This document shows, in pieces, positions 22,295-32,880 of a stretch of 64,000 nucleotides of DNA; within the stretch, counting starts at the first letter, position 1, and each line of letters opens with the position of its first letter. The translations under genes were made by a program, and so were the position numbers. Under the pieces are notes generated by a model. The model did not search any database, was not told the DNA's origin, and was given only the letters and a program-made list of their open reading frames with translations. Source of the DNA: Cepaea nemoralis (Eukaryota; Mollusca; Gastropoda; Stylommatophora; Helicidae); the NCBI GenBank assembly GCA_014155875.1, contig JACEFZ010018349.1, forward strand, positions 682,001-746,000, in the 5' to 3' direction.

Positions 22295-22429
22295 TAAGAA
22301 CAGTAACAGTTACAAATATTAGCTGAATTTGTGCAAACTTCTGAGACATTAAGTTTACCTTCAAACTAGTTATGGTTGCTGCTATTATGCTTATGAATTT
22401 TCATGGAAACATTTTTACTGTGGCATTGT

Positions 22430-23035
22430 AAGAAGGAAAAATGCTTAAGAAAGTCAATACATTAAATATTTTGAGGCAGTCGTATCAGATGGAAGATGCA
22501 TGACAGAGATTAAGAGCAGAATAGGCCAAGCAAAAAACAGCATTTCAGAAGATGACAAATTCACTTGCATTGAATGACAGAAAGAGACTATTGAAATGTT
22601 ATGTCGAATCTGTTCTGCTGTAGAGTAGTGAATTTTAGAATAAGCAAATCAGAAAGAGCTTGGAGGTAGCAGAGATTTGGTTCTGAGATAAACATTGCAA
22701 ACACCTTGGCCTACCAGAATAACCAACAAGTGATTGCCTGAAAAGACTAATGAAAGTAGATCGTTATATGCAACAATAAGAAAGAGACAGCGTTCTTTGG
22801 TCATTTAATGAGAAGAGAAGCATTGGAGAACATTGTGATGACTGGAAAGATTAGTGGTAGTAGAGGTGGAGGCAAACAGGGAAAAATTATGCTGGATACA
22901 ACAAGATTGTGTCATAGGAGGAATATCAATAGAATTGATCCAGAACACCAGAGACAAATGTGTTTGGAGAGACATGAAGGCCAACACAATTTGGCAAGGC
23001 ACATGATGGTGAATGTGATAATTATTCTAAACCAT
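22430..23035 (+). mobile_element. RTE-like LINE 3' region, degraded
   Basis: Contains ATTCTTTGGTCAT-type FFGH sequence, GAAGCATTGGAGAACATTGT, and a late block encoding NINRIDPEHQRQM...ERHEGQ. The same blocks recur at 58934-59085 and 59480-59780. The frame is broken in several places. Confidence 0.65.
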
Positions 23036-23640
23036 GATGATATTATAGGTGCCACTCCCTGCATGTCATTTATAGAGAAACAACAGAGTGGCTCAGTCAT
23101 CTTATGAGAGCAAAACCCCATCAGCTACCACTTTGTTTCTAGAATTAAAAATGGTCTGGTTGTAGAGATGGAGGAAGACATAAGAATCACAAGGATAGAT
23201 TCTGTCAAGGTTGTATAATATACAGACTCAATGCTGTCCTGGTGATAAATTTTACTCTAAATCTAAAATGTGAACTTCTGTGTTTAACAGCAAATCTAGA
23301 CCACTAAGCCATTATCAGCATGGGGATTGGTTGATTGGTTGTTATGTTGATTGATGGTTGTTTCGTTGGTTCATTAGATAGTAAATCATCTAGAAGACTG
23401 ATGACCTGATGAGATGCAGTGAAATATGCCAGGCAATAAATTTTGCAACTAATGTTTTTAGCTTCTGTGTTTAAATTCACTAATGGAATACATTGGTTTG
23501 AGCAAACAGGAAGTCAGAAATGGACTTGGTCACCTACCCCATGAAGTCACCTGAATTAGTTTCTTTGTTGCATCTCGTCAGGTACATACTGCAGAATTCA
23601 CACAACATAGAGTAAAATAACTAGATACATCTTTCGTATC
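23036..23640. other. SAP30L intron, no gene
   Basis: Includes a short GGTTGATTGGTTGTTATGTT simple stretch near 23325-23370. Nothing else was recognised. Confidence 0.4.
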
Positions 23641-23776
23641 TCCTTCCTATACAATTGCCGGCACCCATTTTGTGAGGCGGAGTTGAGTCACGAGTCGTAT
23701 GATCATGTAAAAATCCCACCTTGAGAAGAATTTGAACCCAGGACAGGTGAGTACACTAGCCATTATGCTGCCACAA
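23641..23776 (-). mobile_element. tRNA-derived SINE, interrupted target of element D
   Basis: On the minus strand: GCAGCATAATGGCTAGTGTA, CTGGGTTCAAATTC (box B) and CAAAATGGGTGCCGGC. This resembles SINE-C heads. Its outer edge is the insertion site of the element D copy that follows. Confidence 0.55.
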
Positions 23777-23788
23777 ATCCTGGTATTT

Positions 23789-25108
23789 CTTCTTCTTCTT
23801 TTCGTTCATCCGGAGTGTTTTTTCAGATGTGATTGCGGTGTGTCTGTTATGCGCCCTTGGGCCGAGACCCGTAGGCCAACACATCCGACGATAGCGTGCT
23901 TTTTTTGACCAGGTAGCATTCCTGGGAGACTCTCACTTTTGTGGTGCCATCTACAACCCAGCAGACCAAATTGGAACGGTCGAAGACAACGGTCATCCCT
24001 CAAAGGAAGGCAGGGGCAGTCCATAGCATTTTCCGCCATCCAAGGTTGCTTCCATAGTTGCAGGGCCGACACATAGCGCCCTGGTCCTGGGCTCACCGAG
24101 GGAATCGTCACGTCCTGCTCATGGCTGCTTTAAATCCTCACTTCAATATATTGGGCGTTCCTTCACCACGGGCCGCTCCCGCACAAACCAGGCCAGTCTG
24201 CAGACGGTATCCACTCAGCGAGTTTTCGGTTCGGACATGTGCTTGTCTCTGTGCCCTTCAGAGCTGTTCCAGGCACGAAGGACATTAGGAGAACTACCTA
24301 GTCAGAGCTGTTCCGAGCAAGAGCGGCATTCGGAAACAAGGTAGATTTTCCTAGCACTAGGGAAGACTAGTTAGAGCTTTTCCGGTCACGAAAGGTTTTC
24401 ACTCGGACGTAGTTGCGTAGTGCCATTTTTATTTTGCCGCCCGTAGGCTGGCACTTCGGCTTCTGCGGGTATTTTTAATGAGGTTAGCCTTCCTCAGGTT
24501 CGAGACAAGTTAGACTATTATTTCGACTTCCACACAGCAAGCTTTTCCTTTGGTCTGCCACGTAATGGATTCGCAAGCCAGGCGTTCCATTTCGTGTCAT
24601 CGAGACAATTTTCCACCTTTGACTACACTCACTCCATGAGTACGGTTAAAGACTTTCATCGGAACGTGCGACCGAGGTGTTTTTTCACCTTTTAGTACTC
24701 GCTCACGAGGTAGGCTACATGTGCTGCCTGCTCAGCACCTTACCTCCGTACAGCAGTAAGCGAGAAATGGCCAGGCCCTCTCATCCGGGGATCCCTTATA
24801 TCCCCCAGCTGAGAGCCTTTGGACAAGTATCTGAACTGGGCATGTAGCGTGCCCAGTATCTCACCTCCATTTATCGGTGGAGGCGTTTGTGTAAGTATCT
24901 GGACCAAGATTGTGGCTTCGTGCGCCGGAGCTTAAATTTTGACTGCTATCCTCAGTCTTCCTGCAGAGCAGCAGGTTGTGTCTCTCTTAGTCTGGTCCCT
25001 ATCCAATATGCTGTCCGATATGTAGTTTTTCATCCATCGGCAAGCACATGGGGTCGATGGGACACGCAAGCTCCTCAACCACGGCAAGGTGGAGACACAT
25101 CGGGAGAG
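23789..25108 (-). mobile_element. Element D, both ends present, internally shortened, 12-bp target-site duplication
   Basis: ATCCTGGTATTT at 23777-23788 and 25109-25120 brackets 1320 bp. The left edge CTTCTTCTTCTTTTCGTTCA is the reversed AAG tail. The right edge is the reversed 5' end (AGGTGGAGACACATCGGGAG). Relative to the 1.66-kb copies at 28646-31983 it lacks part of the interior. Only 42 bp separate the right duplication from the next SAP30L exon. No ORF longer than about 100 codons is present. Confidence 0.93.
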
Positions 25109-25162
25109 ATCCTGGTATTTGAAGTGGCACCTTGTAAAATGATATATTTGTATCCTATTTAG

Positions 25163-25282
25163 AGCTCACACAACTACATCTGTGACTATCACAAGACACA
25201 GATACAGAATATTCGGACAAAAAGGAAGCGTAAGGACAGTGAAGATGATCAGTTACAATACGGAGCTGAAGAAATCATGGAG
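25163..25282 (+). CDS. SAP30L: SAP30/SAP30L-like protein, exon 2 (zinc finger end, basic region)
   Basis: Forty codons in phase 0 at both ends: [20 protein letters not shown] followed by RKRKDSEDD and an acidic tail. ICDYH supplies the last Cys and His of the C2CH zinc finger begun in the previous exon. The KRKRK cluster is the nuclear-localisation and DNA/lipid-binding segment, followed by the acidic central region typical of SAP30L. The acceptor is tttgtatcctatttag and the donor is GAG/GTATGT. An element D insertion ends 42 bp before this exon, close to where a branch point would be expected. Confidence 0.93.
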
Positions 25283-25309
25283 GTATGTTCACTATATTAT
25301 TCTTCTTTT

Positions 25310-26150
25310 GTCTGTTATCATAATTGAGGCATGAGCCATAAAATCAACTCACACATAGCCATCCTATCTTTTGCTCTCTCCTGCAGTCCCCCTCCATGTC
25401 CTCCATATAGTTCAAATCTGTCTGTAATTATTTTTTTCTCCATGTATTTTTAGCTCTCCATGTATTTTTAGCTATCCCACTATTGTTTTATAGGTTCCAT
25501 ACTAGGGAGTGTCTAGTTTTATTATCATCATGTCTTCTCAGTGTGTGTCCTGTCTAGCACCAGTGTCTTTTACTCACTGATTTTTATTGTCTTCTCCTTG
25601 AGAATAACATTGGTGATTCTGTACTACCATTTTAGTCATACTATTCTGCACAGGGCCGGTCTCTCTGGCTGTGGGGTTACAACACTTTCTCTCTGTAATC
25701 CCGTTTATCACGCAGAGTCTCGTAGCGGAGCGAGAGCTGAGGCGGTTCGACCCCCGCTCGTGACTTGCGGGATACTGAGCCGGCCGCTCAGAAAGCAATG
25801 GCAAACTACTGAGCGTAATCTTGCCAAGAGATCAACATACAGCTGAAAGATGCTGGTGTTGACAGCTAAGTCCTGTAAAGGATATGCTAAAAAAAAAAAA
25901 AATTCTGCACAGGGACCAGTTAATTAATTTTAAAAAATTTATTAGTAACTTTGTTTAGTTGTTCTCCATTCTTTGATTCATACAGTAGTACTGGTTTAAT
26001 GTTGGAGTTTAATAATTTAAGTTTGGTGCTAAGTTTAATTTCCTAAAACTTCTGCAAATTTTCCAGTTCTGTGAAAGCTCCCCTTGCTGCTTATATTGTA
26101 ATTTTAATATCTCTATCTGTTCCCTCATCTTTATCTACATTGCACCTAAA
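25310..26150 (-). mobile_element. RTE-like LINE fragment split by SINE-B
   Basis: 25310-25642 and 25915-26150 belong to the same family as 4576-4956 and 50437-50990. Shared motifs include TGAGGCATGAGCCATAAA, TCCTATCTTTTGCTCTCTCC and GTGCTAAGTTTAATTTCC. On the minus strand it corresponds to the protein end preceding a GCCTCAAT-type 3' region. Confidence 0.6.
25656..25901 (+). mobile_element. SINE-B with A tail and 13-bp target-site duplication
   Basis: Head CCGGTCTCTCTGGCTGTGGG (box A-like), GGCGGTTCGACCCCCGC (box B), body GCCGGCCGCTCAGAAAGCAA, then 14 A. ATTCTGCACAGGG flanks it at 25643-25655 and 25902-25914. It is the best evidence that SINE-B is tRNA-derived and retrotransposed. Confidence 0.93.
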
Positions 26151-26314
26151 TAGGTGTATGATTGTACCTCCTGAAGAGAATGTTCATATTTCTTTTATTT
26201 ATTTTTGTTGTTGGTAAGAGAAATTTAAATTAAAACACTTTCATTTGTTGTTGTTGTATAACCCTGTTAATTGCTTTGTTCACACTTGTATAACTTGATG
26301 TGTTGAACGTGGGT

Positions 26315-26617
26315 GTTTTTTTCTTTGGCGTTTGCCCACTTTGAACCCAAGCATAGTCCATACATGTCCTTCTACTTCTTGTGCACTGGACTGATCTTTA
26401 CATGTGGATTAGCTTTCCCTATTACCAGTGACCCTTGTCATCAGGCGAATGCACACCGACTTCAGAGGTACTTGCAATTTACATCCTCAAGTCAAGGACG
26501 AGACATCAACATTTTAGCCCAACTGACGAGTGTAGGGGTTGAAGCCACTACCTCGGCATCAGCACACTGAATTTAAAGAACGAGTGCTCTTATCCTTTTG
26601 GCCATACTGACCTCAGA
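26315..26617 (-). mobile_element. SINE-A copy
   Basis: Left edge TTTGAACCCAAGCATAGTCC, middle CAAGTCAAGGACGAGACATC, right head GGCCATACTGACCTCAGAGG. A short GTGGGTG on both sides could be a weak target-site duplication. Confidence 0.8.
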
Positions 26618-26625
26618 GGTGGGTG

Positions 26626-26849
26626 AGGTCTTGGCTCTGTCCAAGTAGGCAAGCAACATACTCATGGCAGGCATGACTCCTGAGCTCTCCAAGGGGTGAG
26701 TGCAAGACGTGGGTGCTGATTGTCTATCATCATTGTGAGGACTTGGCTCTGTCCAAGTAGGCAAGCAACATACTCATGCCAGGCATGCCCCTGAGCTCTC
26801 CAAGGGGTGAGTGCAAGACGTGGGTGCTGATTGTCTATCATCATTGTGA
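26626..26849. repeat. 112-bp tandem duplication
   Basis: Two adjacent copies of a segment containing TTGGCTCTGTCCAAGTAGGC and CAAGACGTGGGTGCTGATTG, differing at only a few positions. Confidence 0.92.
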
Positions 26850-26891
26850 GGACCTGCTGTGACTCTTTTGCAGTCTTGCGAAAAGCTAAGT

Positions 26892-27132
26892 TGCATGCCC
26901 TTTTACAGGACTTTGCAAATAACCGCACCATTTATTGGCTGTTTGTGACCTACTAGACTGTTATTATCTTCAGTAGTTTTCGTTGCTTTCTGAAAGGCCA
27001 ACTCCAATGCTATCAAAACCAATGGAAAGCGATCTGCTCCCAAATCACCTGCAGTGATTTTTGAACCCTCAACTCAGTATGTCTGGGAATTGTGAAGCTG
27101 CATTCACTAACCCCTAAGCTACAGATGCCGGC
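26892..27132 (-). mobile_element. SINE-B copy
   Basis: Left edge GCATGCCCTTTTACAGGACT, body CAGTAGTTTTCGTTGCTTTC, box B-like TGATTTTTGAACCCTCAACT on the plus reading, right edge CACTAACCCCTAAGCTACAG. Confidence 0.75.
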
Positions 27133-27226
27133 TGCGGTCTTGTAATGGGCACATCTTGAATCCTCAGCAGGCTTCATTACAGTGGACACCATGATCGATC
27201 ATCCATGAATTTATGTTTTTTTTAAA

Positions 27227-27470
27227 GTTGCATATCCCTTACAGGACATTGCAATCAACACCAGTATTTTTTAGCTATTGTTGATGTTCTTGGCAAGATT
27301 ACGCTCAGTAGTTTGCCATTGCTTTCTGAGCGACCGGCTCACATACCCTGTAAGTAACCAACGTGACACGATCAGCTGCCAGATCTCACACAGCTGTGTT
27401 CCTCATGTGTATATATGGGATTACGGAGAAAATCGTTAAAACCTTCGCCAGGGAGACCTGTCTCCATTTA
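27227..27470 (-). mobile_element. SINE-B copy next to the 21-bp minisatellite
   Basis: Left edge TTGCATATCCCTTACAGGAC, body GCTTTCTGAGCGACCGGCTC, right edge ACCTTCGCCAGGGAGACCTG. This is the same subtype as the tandem pair at 12835-13334. Confidence 0.82.
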
Positions 27471-27524
27471 TTAGACAGGTTATTTTCTGCTCAGGGTGTT
27501 CTGCATGCAGGTGAAGAGAGGTCT

Positions 27525-28645
27525 GTGTTAGTGTGCACATTGACCCTGTTAGTGTACACATTGACCCTGTTAGTGTACACATTGACCCTGTTAGTGTACA
27601 CATTGACCCTGTTAGTGTACACATTGACCCTGTTAGTGTACACATTGACCCTGTTAGTGTACGCATTGACCCTGTTAGTGTACACATTGACCCTGTTAGT
27701 GTACGCATTGACCCTGTTAGTGTACGCATTGACCCTGTTTAGTGTACGCATTGACCCTGTTAGTGTACGCATGACCCTGTTAGTGTACGCATTGACCCTG
27801 TTAGTGTACGCATTGACCCTGTTAGTGTACGCATTGACCCTGTTAGTGTACGCATTGACCCTGTTAGTGTACGCATTGACCCTGTTAGTGTACGCATTGA
27901 CCCTGTTAGTGTACGCATTGACCCTGTTAGTGTACGCATTGACCCTGTTAGTGCACGCATTGACCCTGTTAGTGTACGCATTGGCCCTGTTAGTGCACGC
28001 ATTGGCCCTGTTAGTGCACGCATTGGCCCTGTTAGTGCACGCATTGGCCCTGTTAGTGCACACATTGGCCCTGTTAGTGCACACATTGGCCCTGTTAGTG
28101 CACACATTGGCCCTGTTAGTGCACACATTGGCCCTGTTAGTGTACACATTGGCCCTGTTAGTGTACACATTGGCCCTGTTAGTGTACACATTGGCCCTGT
28201 TAGTGTACACATTGGCCCTGTTAGTGTACACATTGACCCTGTTAGTGCACACATTGGCCCTGTTAGTGTACACATTGACGCTGTTAGTGTACACATTGAC
28301 CCTGTTAGTGTACACATTGACCCTGTTAGTGTACACATTGACCCTGTTAGTGTACACATTGACCCTGTTAGTGTACACATTGACCCTGTTAGTGTACACA
28401 TTGACCCTGTTAGTGTACACATTGACCCTGTTAGTGTACACATTGACCCTGTTAGTGTAACACATTGACCCTGTTAGTGTACACATTGACCCTGTTAGTG
28501 TACACATTGACCCTGTTAGTGTACACATTGACGCTGTTAGTGTACACATTGACCCTGTTAGTGTACATATTGACCCTGTTAGTGTACACATTGGCCCTGT
28601 TAGTGTACACATTGACCCTGTTAGTGTACACATTGACCCTGTTAG
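27525..28645. repeat. 21-bp minisatellite, about 53 copies
   Basis: Unit ACATTGACCCTGTTAGTGTAC. The unit length is a multiple of three, so several frames stay open for hundreds of codons (for example repeats of LVYTLTL) and mean nothing as proteins. Variants come in runs: TACACATTGACC first, TACGCATTGACC about 27660-27960, then CACGCATTGGCC, CACACATTGGCC, TACACATTGGCC to about 28215, and TACACATTGACC again. Element D interrupts the array and seven more units follow at 31984. Confidence 0.95.
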
Positions 28646-31600
28646 TCTCCCCCGATGTGTCTCCACCTTGACGTGGTGGGGGAGCTTGCGTGTCCCATCG
28701 ACCCCATTTGCTTGCCGATGGGTGAAAAATTACATATCGGACAGCTTATGGGATAGGGACCAGACTAAGAGAGACACAACCTGCTGCTCTGCAGGTATAG
28801 ACTGAGGATAGCAGTCAAAATTTAAAACACGTGCACGAAGGCGGAATTCCTTGGTCCGGACAAAACTCTTAAGGCTCCCTGTCGAGGGCTGTGGCTGAAC
28901 GCCTCTAAGCCACAAACCCTCGGATCTGAGAGCCAGGCCGATACGCGTCTACCGGAAAATAGAAACGTGATACAGAGCAAGCTACATGCTCAGGTCTGAT
29001 ACATGTTCGAAGGCTCTCAGCTGGGGGATATGAGGGATTCCCGAATGAGAGGGCCTGACCGTCTCTCGCTCACTGCTGCACGAAGGTAAGGTGCTGAGCC
29101 GGCAGCACATGTAGCCTACCTCATGAGCGAGTACAAAAAAGTCAGAAAAGTGCCCCAGTCGAAGGACATGGTTACGGAAACTCTGTATCTAACTCATAAA
29201 GAGTGTAGACAAAAGTGGAAGAACGTCTCAACAACGCGAAATGGAACGCACGGCGAGCGAACCTATTTCGTGGTCTGAAGTCACAAGCAAAAGCTTACCG
29301 AGTGGATGTCGCTCGCAGTCTGACCGCTCCTGGTGTGTGCCTGAGCGATCAGTGGCAAGCGGGTTGCCCAACACATGGAAGTGAGGAACTAAAGCAGTCA
29401 TGAGCAGGACGTGGAAACTCCTTGGGTGAGCCCAGTCTCAGAGCAATATGTGCCGGCTCTGCAATTATGGAAGCCTCCTTGGATAGCGAGATAATGCCCA
29501 TGGTCTGCCCCTGCCTTCCCTTGAGGGTTGACCATTTTGTCGTTGACCGTTCTATCCTGACCAGCTGAGATGTGGGCGGCATCACAACATTAAGTCTAAC
29601 GTGCCTCAAAACCCGAGGAAGGCTAATCTCATTAAAAAATGCCCGCCGAAGCCGGCAGTGCTGGCCTACGGGTGGCAAAATAAAAACTGGCACTACACAT
29701 TTTACGTCCGAGTGAAACGTCTCGTCCATTTGTCTCTCGTGCTAGGAACAGCTCTGACTACCTAGTTTCCGAATGCCGCTCTTGCTCGGAACAGCTCTGA
29801 CTAGGTAGTTTTCCGAATGTCCGCCGTGCCTGGAACAGCTCTGAAGGGCGCAAGGACAAGCACATGTCCGAAAACTCGCTGAGTGGATACCATCTGCAGA
29901 CTTGTCTGGTTTGTGCAGGAACGGCCCGTTGTGAAGGAAAGCCCAATATATTGAAGTGAGGATTTAAAGCAGCCATAAGCAGGACGTGACGATTCCCTCG
30001 GCTAGCCCAGAACCAGGGCGCTATGTGTCGGCCCTGCAACTATGGAAGCAACCTTGGATGGCGGAAAATGCTATGGACTGTCCCTGCCTTCCTTTGAGGG
30101 ATGACCGTTGTCTTCGACCGTTCTCTTCTTCTTCTTCTTTGCGTTCATCCGGAGTGATTTTTTCAGATGTGATTGCGGTGTGTCTGGTTAGGCACCCTCG
30201 GGTCGAAACCCTCAGGCCAACACATCCGACTTTTAGCGTGCATTTTTGACCAGGTTAGCAATCCTGGGAGACTCTCACTTTTGTGGTACCGTCCACATCT
30301 CAGCTGGTCTAGTTGGAACAGTCGAAGACTACACGGTCATCCTTCAAGTGAAGGCAGGGACAGTCCATAGCATTTTCCGCCATCCTGGGTGGCTTCCATA
30401 ATTGCAGAGCCGGCACATAACGCTCTGGTGCTGGGTTTACCTGAGGGAATCGTCACGTCCTGCTCATGGCTGTTTTAATTCCTCACTTCAATATATTGGG
30501 CATTTCGCTCGCCCTGGGCCGTTCCTGCACAAACCAGTCAGCTCTGCGGTTGGTTTCCACTAAGCGAGTTTTCGGACATGTGCTTGTCCCTGTACCCATC
30601 AGAGCTGTTCCAGGCACGGCGGACATTCGGAAAAGTACCTAGTCAGAGCTGTTCCGAACAAGAGCGGCATTCGGAAACTAGGTAGTCAGAGCTGTTCCTA
30701 GCACGAGAGACATTCGGACGAGACATTTCACTCGGACGTAATTGCGTAGTGTCAATTTTTAGTTTGCCACCCGTAGGACGACACTTCCGACTTCCGGCGG
30801 GCATTTTTTAGTGAGGTTAACCTTCCTCTGGTTTCGAGGCACGTTAGACTGTTGTGATGTCGCCCACATCTCAGCTGGTCAAGATAGAACGACCAACGAC
30901 ATCGCGGTCGGCCCTCAAGGGAAGGCAGGGGCAGACAATGGGCAGTCCCTCGCTATCCAAGGAGGCTTCCATAATTGCAGAGCCGGCACATATTGCTCCG
31001 AGACTGGGCTCACCCGAGGAGTTGCCACGTCCTGCTCATGGCTGCTTTAGTTCCTCACTTCCATGTATTGGGCATCTCGCTTGCCACTGGTCGCTCAAGT
31101 GAGCTCCAGGGGCGGTCAGACTGCGGGCGACATCCACTCGGTAAGCTTTTGCTTTTGACTTTGGACCACGCAATAGGTTCGCTCGCCGTGCGTTCCATTT
31201 CGCGTTATTGAGACGTTTCTCCACTTTTATCTACACTCTCTATGAGTTAGATACAGACAGTTTTCGTAACCATTTCCTTCGACTGGGGCATTTTACTGAC
31301 TTTTTGTACTCGCTCACGAGGTAGGCTACACGTGCTGCCGGCTCAGCACCTTACCTTCGTGCAGCAGTCAGTGAGAAACGGCCAGGCCATCTCATCCGGG
31401 AATCCAACATATCCCTCAGCTGAGAGCCTTCAAACAAGTGTCAGAACTGGGCATGTAGCTTGCTCAGTATCTCGATTCCAATTTTCGGTAGGTGGATATC
31501 GGCCCGACTCTCAGATCCGAGGGTCTGTGGCTTAGAGGCGTTCAGCCTAAACCCTCGACAGAGAGCTTTAGAGTATTGTCCGAAACAAGAACTGCCTTCA

Positions 31601-31983
31601 TGCGCCTGATTTAAACTTTTGACTGCTATCCTCAGTCTCCTGCAGAGCAGCAGGTTGTGTCTCTCTTAGTCTGGTCCCTATCCCATACGCTGTCCGATAT
31701 GTAGTTTTCACCCATCGGCAAGCACATGGGATCAACGGGACACTCAAGCTCCCCCACCACGGCAAGGTGGAGACACATCGGGGGAGGTCTTCGACCGTTC
31801 CATCCTGGCCAGCTGGGTTGCAGACGGCACCGCAAAAGTGAGAGTCTCCCAGGAATGCTACCTGGTCAAAAAAGCACGCTAAAGTCGATGTGTTGGCCTA
31901 CGGGTCTCGGCCCAAGGGCGCATAACAGACACACCGCAATCACATCTGAAAAAAACACTCCGATGATCGTAAAGAAGAAGAAG
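28646..31983 (+). mobile_element. Element D, full-length outer copy inserted in the minisatellite
   Basis: The outer copy is 28646-30123 plus 31801-31983, 1661 bp when the inner copy and one duplication are removed. The left junction follows ACCCTGTTAG (28636-28645) and the right junction precedes ACCCTGTTAG (31984-31993). This fits a 10-bp target-site duplication but cannot be told apart from the array period. The 5' end has strong stems, and the 3' end is CTCCGATGATCGTAAAGAAG with an AAG tail. The longest frames are short, for example MEERLNNAKWNARRANLFRG (62 codons at 29215). A counterpart of this frame exists in the inner copy at 31224-31036. Confidence 0.9.
30124..31786 (-). mobile_element. 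Element D, full-length inner copy nested in the outer copy
   Basis: 1663 bp in the opposite orientation. The left edge TCTTCTTCTTCTTCTTTGCG is the reversed AAG tail; the right edge is the reversed 5' end. GTCTTCGACCGTTC flanks it at 30110-30123 and 31787-31800, a 14-bp duplication of outer-copy sequence. The near-identical length to the outer copy indicates both are complete. Confidence 0.93.
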
Positions 31984-32112
31984 ACCCTGTTAGTGTACAC
32001 ATTGACCCTGTTAGTGTACACATTGACCCTGTTAGTGTACACATTGACCCTGTTAGTGTACACATTGACCCTGTTAGTGTACACATTGACCCTGTTAGTG
32101 TACACAATGACC
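31984..32112. repeat. 21-bp minisatellite, right-hand remnant
   Basis: About six to seven more units of the array that stops at 28645, beginning ACCCTGTTAGTGTACAC. It shows that the element D complex split a once continuous array. Confidence 0.93.
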
Positions 32113-32314
32113 CTGCCACATCAACACCTTTGAATACCAGACACTTTGATTTCATATACGATGGTCCTGTTTCATCACTTGGGAGTTCATATTCTGGAGA
32201 GTATCAAACAGACTAAACATTGATGTTATGCAAGGTTATACAGGAAATATTTAAAAATTATGAACAGGACCAAACAAAATATTTGGATAAAGCTACTCAC
32301 CTCTTAGTGAACCA

Positions 32315-32530
32315 CAATAGTGCAGTGGCTATCATGCTTGCCTGTCGGCCGGGTGGACATGTGTTTGAATCCTACTTGAGACATATTTTTACAAATTGAC
32401 CTGGGCTCCCAGCTTGATCCAGCCTAAAATGGCTGGAAAGAAGTGCCTGACAAGTTAAGGTCACTGGCTGGATTTGATCATATCACCCCTTGCATAGCGA
32501 TTGGTCTATACAAATATGGGGCCAGCATCA
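32315..32530 (+). mobile_element. SINE-C copy
   Basis: Head TAGTGCAGTGGCTATCATGC, then GGACATGTGTTTGAATCCTA (box B-like), CCAGCTTGATCCAGCCTAAA, GGATTTGATCATATCACCCC. It lies in the SAP30L intron between exons 2 and 3. The downstream intron to 32781 holds only AT-rich sequence. Confidence 0.7.
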
Positions 32531-32781
32531 CTTAGCGAATACACCTCACGGCAAGTAAAAGGGCCCTTTGCTTATTTACTTACTTCCTCATTTCTGGACA
32601 TTTATGAATAAGTTTGTAACATTTGTTTGAAACTGAATTTTTACAATAAAACAATTTGTTATTTAATATCATGTGAAAACTATAAGAGTTAAGCAGTTTG
32701 ATTTTACAGTTAATATGCATGCAGCATACAGTAACTCATAGGTCGTTTGTTATATATATATATTCTACATATTTTTTCTAG

Positions 32782-32880
32782 ATTGATTTCTATCAGATGC
32801 CAGTTAACACTCTGAGACGTTACAAAAGATATTATAAACTACCTACACGACCAGGACTCAGTAAGGCTCAGTTGGCTGAT
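32782..32880 (+). CDS. SAP30L: SAP30/SAP30L-like protein, exon 3 (Sin3-interaction domain)
   Basis: Thirty-three codons, phase 0 at both ends: [20 protein letters not shown] then [13 protein letters not shown]. This is the first helix and loop of the Sin3-binding domain (human: [20 protein letters not shown]), the most conserved part of the family, which contacts the PAH3/HDAC-interaction region of Sin3. Splice sites are atattttttctag and GTAAGT. The upstream 7.5-kb intron carries the minisatellite and the nested element D pair. Confidence 0.95.

Noticed and set aside
23806..24111. 101-codon minus-strand ORF as the protein of element D
   Set aside because: Full-length copies do not keep the frame over a consistent length. 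The shared 62-codon frame at 29215 and 31224 is explained by the close relationship of the two copies.
27363..28671. Very long ORFs (up to 391 codons) on both strands with heptad repeats
   Set aside because: They arise because the 21-bp minisatellite has no stop codon in several frames. There is no start context, splice support or composition of a real protein.
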